A stretch of DNA of 64,000 nt, taken from Fibrobacter sp. GTDB taxonomy: Bacteria > Fibrobacterota > Fibrobacteria > Fibrobacterales > Fibrobacteraceae. Numbering within the stretch: the stretch's first letter is position 1; each line of letters starts with the position of its first letter. Under the pieces are notes generated by a model. It searched no databases and was not told the DNA's origin. It saw only the letters and a program-made list of their open reading frames with translations. A program made the translations under genes and the position numbers. Of this stretch, positions 42,428 through 51,298 are shown piece by piece. Where the stretch lies: the NCBI GenBank assembly GCA_024398845.1, contig JAKSIM010000002.1, positions 50,519-114,518 on the forward strand. Reading direction: 5' to 3'.

Positions 42428-43681
42428 TTATAAGTGTCCGTTAATCCACTCAATCCTTTTAATAATCCAGTTTTTTAAGGAATCAACTGTGCTGTCGTAA
42501 GATGGATAAGACTCAACAAAGGGCCAGTTTTTATCGTTCTCTAAAATAGGCCATCGCTTTTCGTCATTTAACACGGCTTTTTGCAAATCTTTTTGTAATT
42601 TGGGAATGAAATTTTGGATGTTTTCAAAAATTTTATGATTTTCTCTCCAATATTTTTGAGCCTCTTTTTTGAAGGATTGGTTGATGAATAAGTATTTGTA
42701 CCATCCTTGGTTCCTGACATACCAGTCACAAGGAGACATCATAGAGGTGTTTCCTATTCCATAGGCTAGATCAAAGTCCCACACGGGGCCCATATGGAAT
42801 TTGTCTCCGGTTTCCCAAGTAATGTAGATGCTTCTGCCGAAGGCTCCATCAATGTTTTTGGAGAACTCCTGAATCCAGTAGTAACGAATAAAATCATGAA
42901 CGTTGATACGAGATTCCAAGTCGGCTCCCTTACTTTCCAGTTGTTTTTCAAAGGTGTTGACCGAATCGCGGATTTGCGTTATAACTTGTTGTGAAGGATC
43001 TTTTGGGTAATGGATTTTGAATGTGTTGTTAAGATAGCTTTGAAAAAATACGTCGTTTTCGTCAGGGTGTGTTGTTTTTTCAATGAAAAAACTGAATTGA
43101 TCTTGCGAGATATTGATTCTATTTTTGCCAACCTTCATGTGTTCGGTCAGCATATAGACGCCTTGGTATTGATGATTGAGGAAAAGTTCTACGAAATGAT
43201 ATTTAGGAACGTATTCGTCGTTTAAATTAGAAGCTAATTCAAAAGTGAGCGCATTGCGCAAAAAGCTTTTGTCCCTAAAATTTGAAATCAAGTCCCAGTC
43301 ACGATTGGCTGGCATTTGAAAAAAATTGTACTTTTCGTTAAGTTCAATTTTGAAACTGCACTTAGCCATAGTGAAGCTAGAGGAGCCTTTGCCGCGGATG
43401 GTTAGCTTGATAGGTTCGCTTAGGGGAACCTCGTTGTCGTACAGCTGTAACCACGCTGGTACATTTGTTTCTTTATTGCGTATTTGCGCAAAATTTTCGG
43501 TTTCTATGACAATTCTTGGCAGTCCTGCGTATGGATAATCTGAGTCGTCTAGAGGTAGGTAATCGGGATTTTGTTCTGTACTTTGCCATACACAGGAACA
43601 AAAAAAAGTACAACAAATAATATTGGCAAATAAAAGAACGAATAAAAAATTTTTTAACAATTTCCCTCTAGAATCGTTCAT
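42428..43681 (-). CDS. CotH-kinase-family lipoprotein
   Basis: A 417-residue protein with a hydrophobic N-terminus (FLFVLLFANIICCTFFCSC) containing several Cys, one likely a lipobox Cys. The CotH domain runs from about 50 to 400: IRGKGSSSFTMAKCSFKIEL, NRDWDLISNFRDKSFLRNAL, HQYQGVYMLTEHMKVGKNR, GPVWDFDLAYGIGN. It is the shortest of the four CotH proteins and has no Ser-rich repeat. It lies between the Wzc-like kinase and the Wzx flippase genes in the minus-strand run, in contrast to the other copies. Kinase activity is inferred. Confidence 0.86.
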   Translation of the reverse strand: MNDSRGKLLKNFLFVLLFANIICCTFFCSCVWQSTEQNPDYLPLDDSDYPYAGLPRIVIETENFAQIRNKETNVPAWLQLYDNEVPLSEPIKLTIRGKGSSSFTMAKCSFKIELNEKYNFFQMPANRDWDLISNFRDKSFLRNALTFELASNLNDEYVPKYHFVELFLNHQYQGVYMLTEHMKVGKNRINISQDQFSFFIEKTTHPDENDVFFQSYLNNTFKIHYPKDPSQQVITQIRDSVNTFEKQLESKGADLESRINVHDFIRYYWIQEFSKNIDGAFGRSIYITWETGDKFHMGPVWDFDLAYGIGNTSMMSPCDWYVRNQGWYKYLFINQSFKKEAQKYWRENHKIFENIQNFIPKLQKDLQKAVLNDEKRWPILENDKNWPFVESYPSYDSTVDSLKNWIIKRIEWINGHL

Positions 43682-43726
43682 TGTTTTTTATTTGTTGCAC
43701 GTTGCAGATAACTAGTTTTGTGTGGA

Positions 43727-45826
43727 TCAATATTTTCCGTATTTGTAGCCGTATCCGTCGGAGTGTCCATGCTCGTACTTGTTGATGACGAAACTTGCAT
43801 GTGCGGTTGTGTTGCCTTTGAGTAACTGCGACATACCATCTTGGATGGCGTCAATGCTGTGTTTGTTGTATTCAATGACCATTACAATCTGGGAAGCCTG
43901 TCGGCAGGCGAGGGCTGCGTCGGTTACGAGCATGATAGGCGGTGTATCGATAATAATTAGGTCAAACATATTTTCAAGTTTGTCAATCATCTCAGAGTAG
44001 TGCTTGGAACCGAGAATTTCGGATGGGTTGCTCGGTACATTGCCGCAAGGCATGATGAACAGGTTTTCTACTTCTGTCGCATAGATGATGTTGTCCAGAG
44101 CTGCCTTGCGCAACAGATACTGGGAAAGACCGTCACCGCGCTTGATGCCGAATTCCTTGTGCAAACGCCCTTTGCGGAGGTCTGCGTCGATGAGCAGGAC
44201 CTTTTTGCCGAGTCCTGCGCAGAGTGCGGCGAGATTCACGGAAATGAAGCTCTTGCCGACCCCGGGGATAAGACCGCTTACGCCGATAATGGGGCGGCTT
44301 CCCTCTTCCATGCTGAATTCTAGGGAACTGCGTAGGGCGCGGAGCGATTCCACGGCCACGTCATCGGGCTCGACAACTGCAAGAGGACGGGTGCCCTTGG
44401 TGCCTTTCGGGTTGCCCTTCGGAACTTTCGCATACACGCTGAAGCCAGTCTCGCGTTCAATGAAGTGGGCGTCACGAACGCCATTGCTGAATTTGCCTTT
44501 GAGGATGACCAGCGATGCCCCGATAAGGAATCCCAAGGCAAGGAAGGCGAATACAATCATTGTTTTCTTGGGCTTGGCGGGTCTTGTCACTTCTTCGGCG
44601 AAGTCAACTACACGAACAGAACCTACTTCACCTGCAGAAACGAGTTTTAGTTGCTGGATGTTGTTGAGCATGGTTGTGTACATAATCTTGCTCATGTCCA
44701 CTTCGTTAGTAAGTTTCAGAACTTCCTGCTGCGTGGCGGGGAGTTTTCTCGTTTCGCTTGAGTTGATAGAAAGTTCACGCTTGAGGGCTTGCTCCTGTTC
44801 TTCTAGGGTCTTGATGGTGGGATGCTCTGGCTGAAACAGGCGTATTGCTTCTTGTTTTTTCTGCTGCAAATTGAGAAGGTCTTGCTGCAATTTAGATCGT
44901 CTTTCAAGTATAATCCTCGTTTCTGCATTGATGTCTACAGAGCCGACTTGATGACGATAGGTGTTGAATTTTAAGAGAGAAGAGTCCATCTGCGCTTTTA
45001 CGTCAGGCAATTGTTTTTCCAAAAATTCCAGAGTTTTTTGGGCTTCGGCGTTGCGCTGTTCCACGTTCTGGCGCAGATAACTTGTCGCGATTTCATTTAA
45101 GATAGTTGTTGCTCGGTCTGGATAGATGTCCTGGTAAGTGAATTCCAACACACCTGTCTTTTTACCCTTTTCTTTGACATCGAATGCTTTTTTGAAGGCT
45201 TCTATGGCGTCAAGGCGAGTGTATTTGGTGATTTTAAATTTTTGTCCTTTTTTGGCCATCATTTTGTAGACGCTGAAAATAGCAGTATCTCCCGCATATG
45301 GAAATCTGTAGGTTTCTCCCACCTTGCCTTCGAGTACTTGTTTTTTGTGATGGTCAAACAAAATAAATTCGCTGCTGTCGTCCATGGCAGTGGCAAACCA
45401 AGGCCCCCGTTCATCATCTTCAGGAAGTAAATCCCAGGGAATATCAAATTGCCTGATTTCCATGCGACCTTCGCGATGGAACAACCGGTTCAGCCTGCTT
45501 GTCGGTTCTGCGTTATACTGCAGGTGCATTTTATCAACGGCGTCGCCGATGATTTGGCGGCTCTTGATGAGTTCGATTTCTGTTTCGGCAGGACTTGTTG
45601 TTGCGAAGAGCCCGCCGAGGCTCGCCATCATTCCTGCACCCTTATTGTTTTTTGATTCAATCTGCAGTAAGGCGTCGACCTGATACACGGGTCTAATCCA
45701 CATGGCGACAAAGACTCCTAAAATCCCTGCGAAAATCATGCAAGGGAGCATGATGTGCCAATTCTTGGCAAGTTCTTTTAAAAGGTCAAAAAGATCTGTT
45801 TCTTCTTTTTTAGAGGATGATGCCAT
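43727..45826 (-). CDS. Wzc-like polysaccharide co-polymerase with tyrosine autokinase domain
   Basis: A 699-residue inner-membrane protein. Transmembrane helices near residues 25-45 and 420-440 flank a periplasmic Wzz-type coiled-coil domain. A cytoplasmic BY-kinase domain (about 500-680) has Walker A SGLIPGVGKSFISVNLAALC, the LLIDADLRKG Walker A' motif and DLIIIDTPP. The C-terminus is a Tyr-rich tail (EHGHSDGYGYKYGKY) of the autophosphorylated kind. It controls chain length and export. The ATG at 45826 is chosen over a TTG at 45838. No Wza-type outer-membrane channel is encoded in the window. Confidence 0.92.
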   Translation of the reverse strand: MASSSKKEETDLFDLLKELAKNWHIMLPCMIFAGILGVFVAMWIRPVYQVDALLQIESKNNKGAGMMASLGGLFATTSPAETEIELIKSRQIIGDAVDKMHLQYNAEPTSRLNRLFHREGRMEIRQFDIPWDLLPEDDERGPWFATAMDDSSEFILFDHHKKQVLEGKVGETYRFPYAGDTAIFSVYKMMAKKGQKFKITKYTRLDAIEAFKKAFDVKEKGKKTGVLEFTYQDIYPDRATTILNEIATSYLRQNVEQRNAEAQKTLEFLEKQLPDVKAQMDSSLLKFNTYRHQVGSVDINAETRIILERRSKLQQDLLNLQQKKQEAIRLFQPEHPTIKTLEEQEQALKRELSINSSETRKLPATQQEVLKLTNEVDMSKIMYTTMLNNIQQLKLVSAGEVGSVRVVDFAEEVTRPAKPKKTMIVFAFLALGFLIGASLVILKGKFSNGVRDAHFIERETGFSVYAKVPKGNPKGTKGTRPLAVVEPDDVAVESLRALRSSLEFSMEEGSRPIIGVSGLIPGVGKSFISVNLAALCAGLGKKVLLIDADLRKGRLHKEFGIKRGDGLSQYLLRKAALDNIIYATEVENLFIMPCGNVPSNPSEILGSKHYSEMIDKLENMFDLIIIDTPPIMLVTDAALACRQASQIVMVIEYNKHSIDAIQDGMSQLLKGNTTAHASFVINKYEHGHSDGYGYKYGKY

Positions 45827-45890
45827 AAGTGAGTCCAAGTTTGATAAATTTAGCGGCTTTAAACTAGAAATTTTTGAGATAAAAGTCTAA

Positions 45891-46709
45891 TTACAATTCC
45901 CATTTTACATATAATTCTGTACGATGTCCGGTTTCTTGGCCAAATAGGTTGCCCCGATTCATTTCGTATGCAGCTCCAATGCCTAAAATATGCCCGGTGA
46001 TATCAAAAAAACGGACAATGTCCGCTCTCATCCGGAATCCGCGATAAAGATCCTTCATCTTTTGAAAGTCCTTGGCTTTACTGAAGTTTTGACTTTGTTC
46101 TATTCTCCAGCGATATAGAAAAACGTAATCAAGTCTCCATTCGCTTCGGTTTCTTTTGCTTCGCCATAAATTCCATATAAATGAACTTTTTATGCCAATT
46201 TCATCGCCGGGCTTGTAGTGGTCGGATTTCAGGAAAGTGTAGTATTGAGGACTTAAACCTAGTAGCATGTCTTTGCTAAAGTGGTAGAGCGCAGTAGGCT
46301 CAATTCCTAAACGTTCAAATCGCTCGGTACGGCCTCCTTCTCCTGGTTTAAACCTCCAGTTGGTGATAATTCCAAAATTTTTTAAAGGAAAAACCTTTAT
46401 TCCGGCAAAGGATTCGTTTAAGCCATTTGTTTGGAGATTTACCATTTCGTGGATTTGGTCGTGTAGCATAATATCCCACTGGTAGCTGATAAGTCGATAT
46501 GACATATCTGTGTAGATGCTAAAAAGTGGATGAGGTGCTAATTCGATGTTCCAACCAACGTCGGCGCTGTAAATATCATCCCGAAGTTCGGCTAAGGCTC
46601 CTGTAGTGATACTTGTTTGCGGAAATGTTAACGGGCGTAGCGCTTCTGTTGCCATAATGGGTAATGCTACAAGAAGTTGCAGAAGTATGAAAACAAAGCT
46701 TTTGCGCAT
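45891..46709 (-). CDS. Putative outer-membrane beta-barrel protein
   Basis: A 272-residue exported protein with signal peptide MRKSFVFILLQLLVALPIMA. The mature part consists of alternating hydrophobic/polar beta-strands rich in aromatic residues (YSADVGWNIELAPHPLFSIY, WRLDYVFLYRWRIEQ) and ends in an aromatic-containing strand (ELYVKWEL), which suggests an outer-membrane barrel. No known family was recognised. As first gene of the minus-strand polysaccharide run, just before the Wzc-like kinase, it could help export or anchor the polymer, but this is inference. The ATG at 46709 is preferred because it places the signal peptide first. Confidence 0.6.
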   Translation of the reverse strand: MRKSFVFILLQLLVALPIMATEALRPLTFPQTSITTGALAELRDDIYSADVGWNIELAPHPLFSIYTDMSYRLISYQWDIMLHDQIHEMVNLQTNGLNESFAGIKVFPLKNFGIITNWRFKPGEGGRTERFERLGIEPTALYHFSKDMLLGLSPQYYTFLKSDHYKPGDEIGIKSSFIWNLWRSKRNRSEWRLDYVFLYRWRIEQSQNFSKAKDFQKMKDLYRGFRMRADIVRFFDITGHILGIGAAYEMNRGNLFGQETGHRTELYVKWEL

Positions 46710-46794
46710 GTTGCCAAAGATAGCCACATTTACGATTAAAAAGAAATAATGGGGGGGGTCTGTGCTTGTGAAAATTAATAATTTGAGTATACCT

Positions 46795-49092
46795 ATGTTG
46801 AAAAAGATACTATTTGCTTTATTTGCGTTTATTGCTATGGCGCAGGCTTACCTTCCGGGCGAGTCGGGCTTTGTTTCGCTCGAAGGTGGGCACGGCCTGT
46901 TTGGCAATCCGGCGGGGCTTGCCGCTTTTGATTCTTGGGGGGCATTGACCGATTATCAGTATGATGACGGGGTTTCGCAATTCCGTATTGGCGGGAATTT
47001 GAACCATTGGGGGGCTGGTTTTGACTACCGTACCGATGGCGATGGTTTTGATGAAGCCCGGTGGAGTGTTACGCATTCTACGGATTTGTTCAATCGTTAT
47101 GTTTTCTTTGGCAGCAGGGCCACTGCATTTCGCAGTGCCGCCTTTGAAGGTACGGAATGGACCTATGGCCTGGGCGTTATGGTTCGTCCGTTCCGTTTTT
47201 TGTCGCTTGGCTATTCTTGCGATAATCTTTTGTATCTTGGGCCTGAATCCATGGATCGCGTACACAATGTTGGGGCGACTTTGCGTCTTGGCCGCAATTT
47301 TGGCGTGAGTTACGATTTGGAAAACTGGGATGAGCATCGCCTTTTGTTTGAACTTGAAATGTATGGTTTCCGCTTGGGCTTTAAAATGCCTGTTTACGGC
47401 GATGACGATGAATATACACTGACTTTGTCGACTGCTTTTGGGGCCTATAACAATTTTGCCGTGACTGTGTTTGATGATTATTTGCCAAAGCGTGGCGCCT
47501 GGGGCTACCATCGCTCGCGCGATCCAAGGGCGAGTACATCGGCTCAAATTGTATATGTGCCGCTTGATATGGAAGTGTCCGAGGTCGAGAGCAAGTTCAT
47601 GTTTGTAAAGCAGAATTCCATTGGCCTTTGGGAAGTTCGCAACATGTTTGACCATCTGTTGAATGACCGCTCTTGCGGTCTTGTGGTGCTTGATTTTTCG
47701 GGCTACAAGGGCAATGTGGGTGTGTCCGGTGAAATCAGGCGCTTGATTATGCGCCATCGGGCCCATGGGGGCAAGGTTGTTGCCTACTTGGACGATGTTC
47801 GTCCGGCTGTGCTTTTGGCGGCCTCTACCGCAGATCGCATTGTTGTGGAACCGTCGGCTCACTTCTCTTGGCGCGGCCTTGGCGGGGGAGTTACTTTTTA
47901 TAAGGGCCTGTTCGATAAGCTCGGCGTGAAGGTGGAATTCTTGCGCCATGGGGCGTACAAGTCGGCGGTGGAACCGTACATTGCGGATTCTATGTCGGTG
48001 GAATCTCGAGGGAATATCGAGACGCTTTATAAGGATTTATGGAAGGTGCTGAATACGTTTGTGGCTTATGGCCGTCAGGGCTCCTCCCGTAGCCTCGAAG
48101 ATAGGGTTACCCAATTGGATTCCTTGGCTAAGGTTCCGCTTGTGACCGCTAAATATGCGAAACAGGCTGGTTTGGCCGATACGATGCTCTACATTGATCA
48201 AGTCCCGAGCTATGCCCTCAAGACGTTCTTCGGTTTAGATGCTCCCTATGCGCATTTTAAAAAATGGCAGCCGACGGACCTCAGGATGTTTGATGAAAAA
48301 TGGGCGCACCGCGCGAAAATTGCCATGCTGAATATTGACGGAACCATTGATTCCCGTATGGAAAGAGCGGTGGTAGAAAGCCTGCATCGGCTTCCGGGTT
48401 CGGGGATGAAGGCCCTTATAGTGCGCATCTCGTCTCCGGGTGGTAGCGCCATTGCCTCTGACAAGATTTGGTATGCGCTTCGCCATGTGAGCGAACTTGG
48501 AATTCCTGTGGTGGCGAGCATTGGCAATATGGGAGCTTCGGGTGCCTATTACATTGCTTGTGGTGCCGACTACATTTTTGCCGAAAATTACTCCATTGTG
48601 GGGAGCATTGGCATTTATGGTGGCAAGGTGGATTTGAGTGGCCTTATGGAAAAGGTTGGCTTACGGTCGGAGCCTGTCAAGACGCATGAACACTCGGATG
48701 CGGAGTCTTTTGCCCGTCCGTGGACGGACGAAGAAAAGGCCGCCTTGCAAGATTACATGGATGACTTTTATAATCGCTTTACGGGTATTGTATCGCAGGC
48801 GACCAAGATTCCGCAGGCGACTGTGGATACCGCATACGGCGGCGGTCGCGTGATGGTTGGTTACAAGGCCTATAGGGCGGGGCTTGTTCAGGCGCTTGGT
48901 GGCTTGGACGATGCCATTGCGAAGGCGAAAGAATTTGCTGAAATCAGTGCCTCTACGGATGTGGAATTGGTACAGATAAATACTCGTAATAGTTTTGTGG
49001 TGCCGGACCCCAAGGCTATGATGGATTATATTGTTGATTTTGAACAAACTAAGTTCTGGGCGCTGGAACCTGCCCTGTGGGGAATGGAATAA
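46795..49092 (+). CDS. sppA: Signal peptide peptidase SppA-like protease with N-terminal barrel-like region
   Basis: A 765-residue S49 protein. A signal peptide ([18 protein letters not shown]) is followed by about 250 residues of beta-rich, aromatic sequence ([20 protein letters not shown]) that resembles outer-membrane barrel proteins of the PorV/FadL kind. Two S49 domains follow (about 255-480 and 500-700) with the catalytic Lys389 in [10 protein letters not shown] and Ser582 in [12 protein letters not shown], as in E. coli SppA. SppA degrades leftover signal peptides; an N-terminal barrel-like fusion is uncommon. The start is uncertain, with GTG codons upstream (46762, 46768). It overlaps the CNNM gene by one base. 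Confidence 0.88.
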   Translation: MLKKILFALFAFIAMAQAYLPGESGFVSLEGGHGLFGNPAGLAAFDSWGALTDYQYDDGVSQFRIGGNLNHWGAGFDYRTDGDGFDEARWSVTHSTDLFNRYVFFGSRATAFRSAAFEGTEWTYGLGVMVRPFRFLSLGYSCDNLLYLGPESMDRVHNVGATLRLGRNFGVSYDLENWDEHRLLFELEMYGFRLGFKMPVYGDDDEYTLTLSTAFGAYNNFAVTVFDDYLPKRGAWGYHRSRDPRASTSAQIVYVPLDMEVSEVESKFMFVKQNSIGLWEVRNMFDHLLNDRSCGLVVLDFSGYKGNVGVSGEIRRLIMRHRAHGGKVVAYLDDVRPAVLLAASTADRIVVEPSAHFSWRGLGGGVTFYKGLFDKLGVKVEFLRHGAYKSAVEPYIADSMSVESRGNIETLYKDLWKVLNTFVAYGRQGSSRSLEDRVTQLDSLAKVPLVTAKYAKQAGLADTMLYIDQVPSYALKTFFGLDAPYAHFKKWQPTDLRMFDEKWAHRAKIAMLNIDGTIDSRMERAVVESLHRLPGSGMKALIVRISSPGGSAIASDKIWYALRHVSELGIPVVASIGNMGASGAYYIACGADYIFAENYSIVGSIGIYGGKVDLSGLMEKVGLRSEPVKTHEHSDAESFARPWTDEEKAALQDYMDDFYNRFTGIVSQATKIPQATVDTAYGGGRVMVGYKAYRAGLVQALGGLDDAIAKAKEFAEISASTDVELVQINTRNSFVVPDPKAMMDYIVDFEQTKFWALEPALWGME

Positions 49093-50177
49093 TGTTTGAA
49101 ATTGTTTTGACGGTGTTTGGCTGCCTTGCGGTTTCTGCATTCTGTTCGGTGACGGAGGCCTCCTTTTACAGCGTGCCCCCCGCGACGGTAGAATTCCTGC
49201 AAAAGAACAAGAAGTTTACCGCTAGGTATTTGGTTCACGTGAAGAACAACATTGACCGCTATATAGCCTCGGTGCTTGTGGTGAATACGGTCGCAAATAC
49301 GGTGGGCGCCTCCTTGGCGACGGCCCTCGCGGTTAAGCGACTTGCGCCCTCGGCGGCGGTGGCGCTCCCGATTATCCTTACGGTTCTCATTTTGCTGTTT
49401 GGCGAAATCACCCCGAAAACACTGGGAGTCAAGCAGGCGAAAACGTTTGCCCCGCTCGTGGCCGTACCGTTTTATTATATTACCATCGTTCTTTCGTGGA
49501 CTGGGCTAATCTGGCTTTGCCTCACTCTTACCAAGCACTGGACCCGCGAAGACGAAGAGAAAAAGGACGTGAGCGTTGATGATATCAACAGCCTCGTGAG
49601 CCTCGGGCTTCGCGAAGATGTCATTGACCGCCAGCAGTCCATTGTAATCAAGAATATTTTGTCGCTCAAGTCGGTGGCGGTTCGAAAAGTCATGACGCCT
49701 CGCCAGGTGGTGTTCAGCCTTCCCGCCGATAAGACCATCGGGGAGACTCTAGACGAACGCGGCAATTGGCCTTTTTCCCGAGTGCCGTTGCATGGCGAAA
49801 AGAAAGACGATTGGATTGGCATTGTGCTACGCCGAGACGCCTACAACCAGCTTGCCGAAGGCCGCCGTGACGTAAAGCTGCGCCAAATGATGCGCCCGCT
49901 CCAGTTGATTCCCGATAGCGTGACGCTTGATAAACTCTTGCTCCGGTTCCTCAAACAGCGCGGTCACATGGTGGGCGTTGTAGATGAATTCGGCTCCATT
50001 GCGGGCATCGTGAGCCTCGAAGACGTCCTGGAAGAAATTCTTGGAAGGGAAATCGTTGATGAGTTCGACGTGGCCGTGGACCTCCAGGAAACCGCCCGCC
50101 GCAAATCCAAGGCCCTCGCCAGCATGAGAAAGGCGCTCAAGGCTCGTTCGGCAGGCAAGTGGGAAACAAAAAAATAG
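49092..50177 (+). CDS. CNNM/CBS-domain membrane protein (HlyC/CorC-like)
   Basis: A 361-residue membrane protein. Residues 1-165 are the CNNM (DUF21) domain with three to four helices and the EITPKTLG motif (LILLFGEITPKTLGVKQAK). A CBS pair follows at about 195-315 (VMTPRQVVFSLPADKT, then VGVVDEFGSIAGIVSLEDVLEEILG). Relatives carry Mg2+ or other divalent cations. The C-terminal transporter-associated domain normally present after CBS seems shortened to a basic tail (RRKSKALASMRKALKARS). The ATG at 49092 shares its A with the sppA stop, so translation is coupled. Confidence 0.88.
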   Translation: MFEIVLTVFGCLAVSAFCSVTEASFYSVPPATVEFLQKNKKFTARYLVHVKNNIDRYIASVLVVNTVANTVGASLATALAVKRLAPSAAVALPIILTVLILLFGEITPKTLGVKQAKTFAPLVAVPFYYITIVLSWTGLIWLCLTLTKHWTREDEEKKDVSVDDINSLVSLGLREDVIDRQQSIVIKNILSLKSVAVRKVMTPRQVVFSLPADKTIGETLDERGNWPFSRVPLHGEKKDDWIGIVLRRDAYNQLAEGRRDVKLRQMMRPLQLIPDSVTLDKLLLRFLKQRGHMVGVVDEFGSIAGIVSLEDVLEEILGREIVDEFDVAVDLQETARRKSKALASMRKALKARSAGKWETKK

Positions 50178-50272
50178 ATTTTTGTTCTATTAATTATAAT
50201 AATTGATAGAATTGATAGAATCTAAAAGCCCCAAACTACGGACTTTTTAATCAAAAATGACTTTTTGAACCC

Positions 50273-50301
50273 TTGCAAGACTTCAAAAATCCATCTATAT
50301 T
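50273..50301 (+). promoter_or_regulatory. Promoter of the rplM-rpsI operon
   Basis: TTGCAA at 50273-50278 and TATATT at 50296-50301 with the ideal 17-base spacer. The start point would be near 50308, giving a leader of about 50 bases that holds a hairpin. Confidence 0.7.
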
Positions 50302-50316
50302 TGTTGTCGCTTTCAC

Positions 50317-50333
50317 GGGGCAAAGGTTGCTCC
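50317..50333 (+). promoter_or_regulatory. Leader hairpin before rplM
   Basis: GGGGCA (50317-50322) pairs with TGCTCC (50328-50333) with one G-T wobble, loop AAGGT. Leaders of L13 operons form autoregulatory hairpins in several bacteria; that this one binds L13 is inference. Confidence 0.35.
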
Positions 50334-50357
50334 GGAACATCTAACTAGAGGATTTAC

Positions 50358-50786
50358 ATGAAGACCATTACGGTAAACCCGAAGACTGTCTCCCGCAAGT
50401 GGAAGCTTGTGGACGCAGCCGACAAGCCGATGGGACGCGTTGCAAGCGAAGTTGCTCGTCTCCTCATGGGCAAGCATAAGGCCATCTTCTCCCCCAACGT
50501 TGACACTGGCGACTTCGTCGTTGTCATCAACGCTGAAAAGGTTGCTGTCTCTGGCAACAAGAACCTGCAGAAGGAATACTTCCACCACACCGGTCACATC
50601 GCCGGCGAACGCTGGATCAACTTTGCCGACCTCATGGCAAAGGACCCGACCGCCCCGTTGACCGCTGCTATCTGGGGTATGCTCCCGCACAGCGCTCTTG
50701 GCCACAAGATGGTTAAGAAACTCAAAATCTTTGCTGGTGCGGAACATCCGTATGCGGCACAGAATCCCGAAGTCGTAGACTTGTAA
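50358..50786 (+). CDS. rplM: 50S ribosomal protein L13
   Basis: A 142-residue L13, a large-subunit assembly protein. Motifs are normal: WKLVDAADKPMGRVASEVARLL near the N-terminus, DFVVVINAEKVAVSGNK in the middle, and AIWGMLPHSALGHKMVKKLKIFAG near the C-terminus. GAGGA sits before the ATG. It is the first gene of the two-gene rplM-rpsI operon, found in this order in most bacteria, and has a clear 17-spaced promoter. Confidence 0.98.
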   Translation: MKTITVNPKTVSRKWKLVDAADKPMGRVASEVARLLMGKHKAIFSPNVDTGDFVVVINAEKVAVSGNKNLQKEYFHHTGHIAGERWINFADLMAKDPTAPLTAAIWGMLPHSALGHKMVKKLKIFAGAEHPYAAQNPEVVDL

Positions 50787-50807
50787 TTTAGAACGGAGGA
50801 TAAATCT

Positions 50808-51212
50808 ATCGCTACCGCAAAGAATAAGAAGATCTACCGTGGCACTGGCCGCCGTAAGAACGCTATCGCCGCTGTGATCCTGAAGCCGGGTTCCGGCAAG
50901 CGCACTATCAATGGTCGTGATTTCAAGGATTACTTCCATTCTGAAGTGCAGAACATGATTGCAAATCTTCCGTTCGCCATCCTTGGCAACGCTGAAGAAT
51001 GGGACGTCGAAGTTACCGCTCGTGGCGGTGGCATCGCCGGCCAGATGGGCGCTGTCCGTCTCGGCATCTCCCGCGCACTGGTTGCTAACGACGCAGAAGT
51101 GAAGCCGGCCCTCAAGAAGGAAGGCCTCATGACTCGCGACTCTCGTGCTGTTGAACGTAAGAAGTTCGGCCGCAAGAAGGCTCGTAAGCACTTCCAGTTC
51201 TCCAAGCGCTAA
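50808..51212 (+). CDS. rpsI: 30S ribosomal protein S9 with non-canonical ATC start
   Basis: A 134-residue S9 with the usual features: KNKKIYRGTGRRKNAIAAVIL at the N-terminus (split here around the GTGRRK core), RGGGIAGQMGAVRLGISRAL, and the basic tail KKFGRKKARKHFQFSKR, where the last residues reach the P site. The only start codon that gives the full N-terminus is ATC at 50808, 7 bases after GGAGGA. The reading frame upstream is closed by a TAA that is also the rplM stop, and no ATG, GTG or TTG lies between. Automated callers would choose GTG at 50874 and lose 22 conserved residues. A terminator follows. Confidence 0.9.
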   Translation: MATAKNKKIYRGTGRRKNAIAAVILKPGSGKRTINGRDFKDYFHSEVQNMIANLPFAILGNAEEWDVEVTARGGGIAGQMGAVRLGISRALVANDAEVKPALKKEGLMTRDSRAVERKKFGRKKARKHFQFSKR

Positions 51213-51250
51213 TCGTTACGATTTGCTTGGGAAAGCGAAAGCTTTTCAGG

Positions 51251-51277
51251 AAGCTCCCGGATACGGGAGCTTTTTTT
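51251..51277 (+). terminator. Rho-independent terminator after rpsI
   Basis: AAGCTCCCG (51251-51259) pairs with CGGGAGCTT (51264-51272), GATA loop, then seven T. Confidence 0.9.
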
Positions 51278-51298
51278 ATTTTTGTTCCGAGGTCTTTT

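Noticed and set aside
46819..47949. A 376-codon minus-strand frame opposite the SppA-like gene
   Set aside because: It is a shadow of the aromatic-rich plus-strand coding sequence with no features of its own.
50874..51212. rpsI starting at GTG 50874
   Set aside because: It removes conserved S9 residues and has no ribosome-binding site; ATC 50808 has one at proper spacing.
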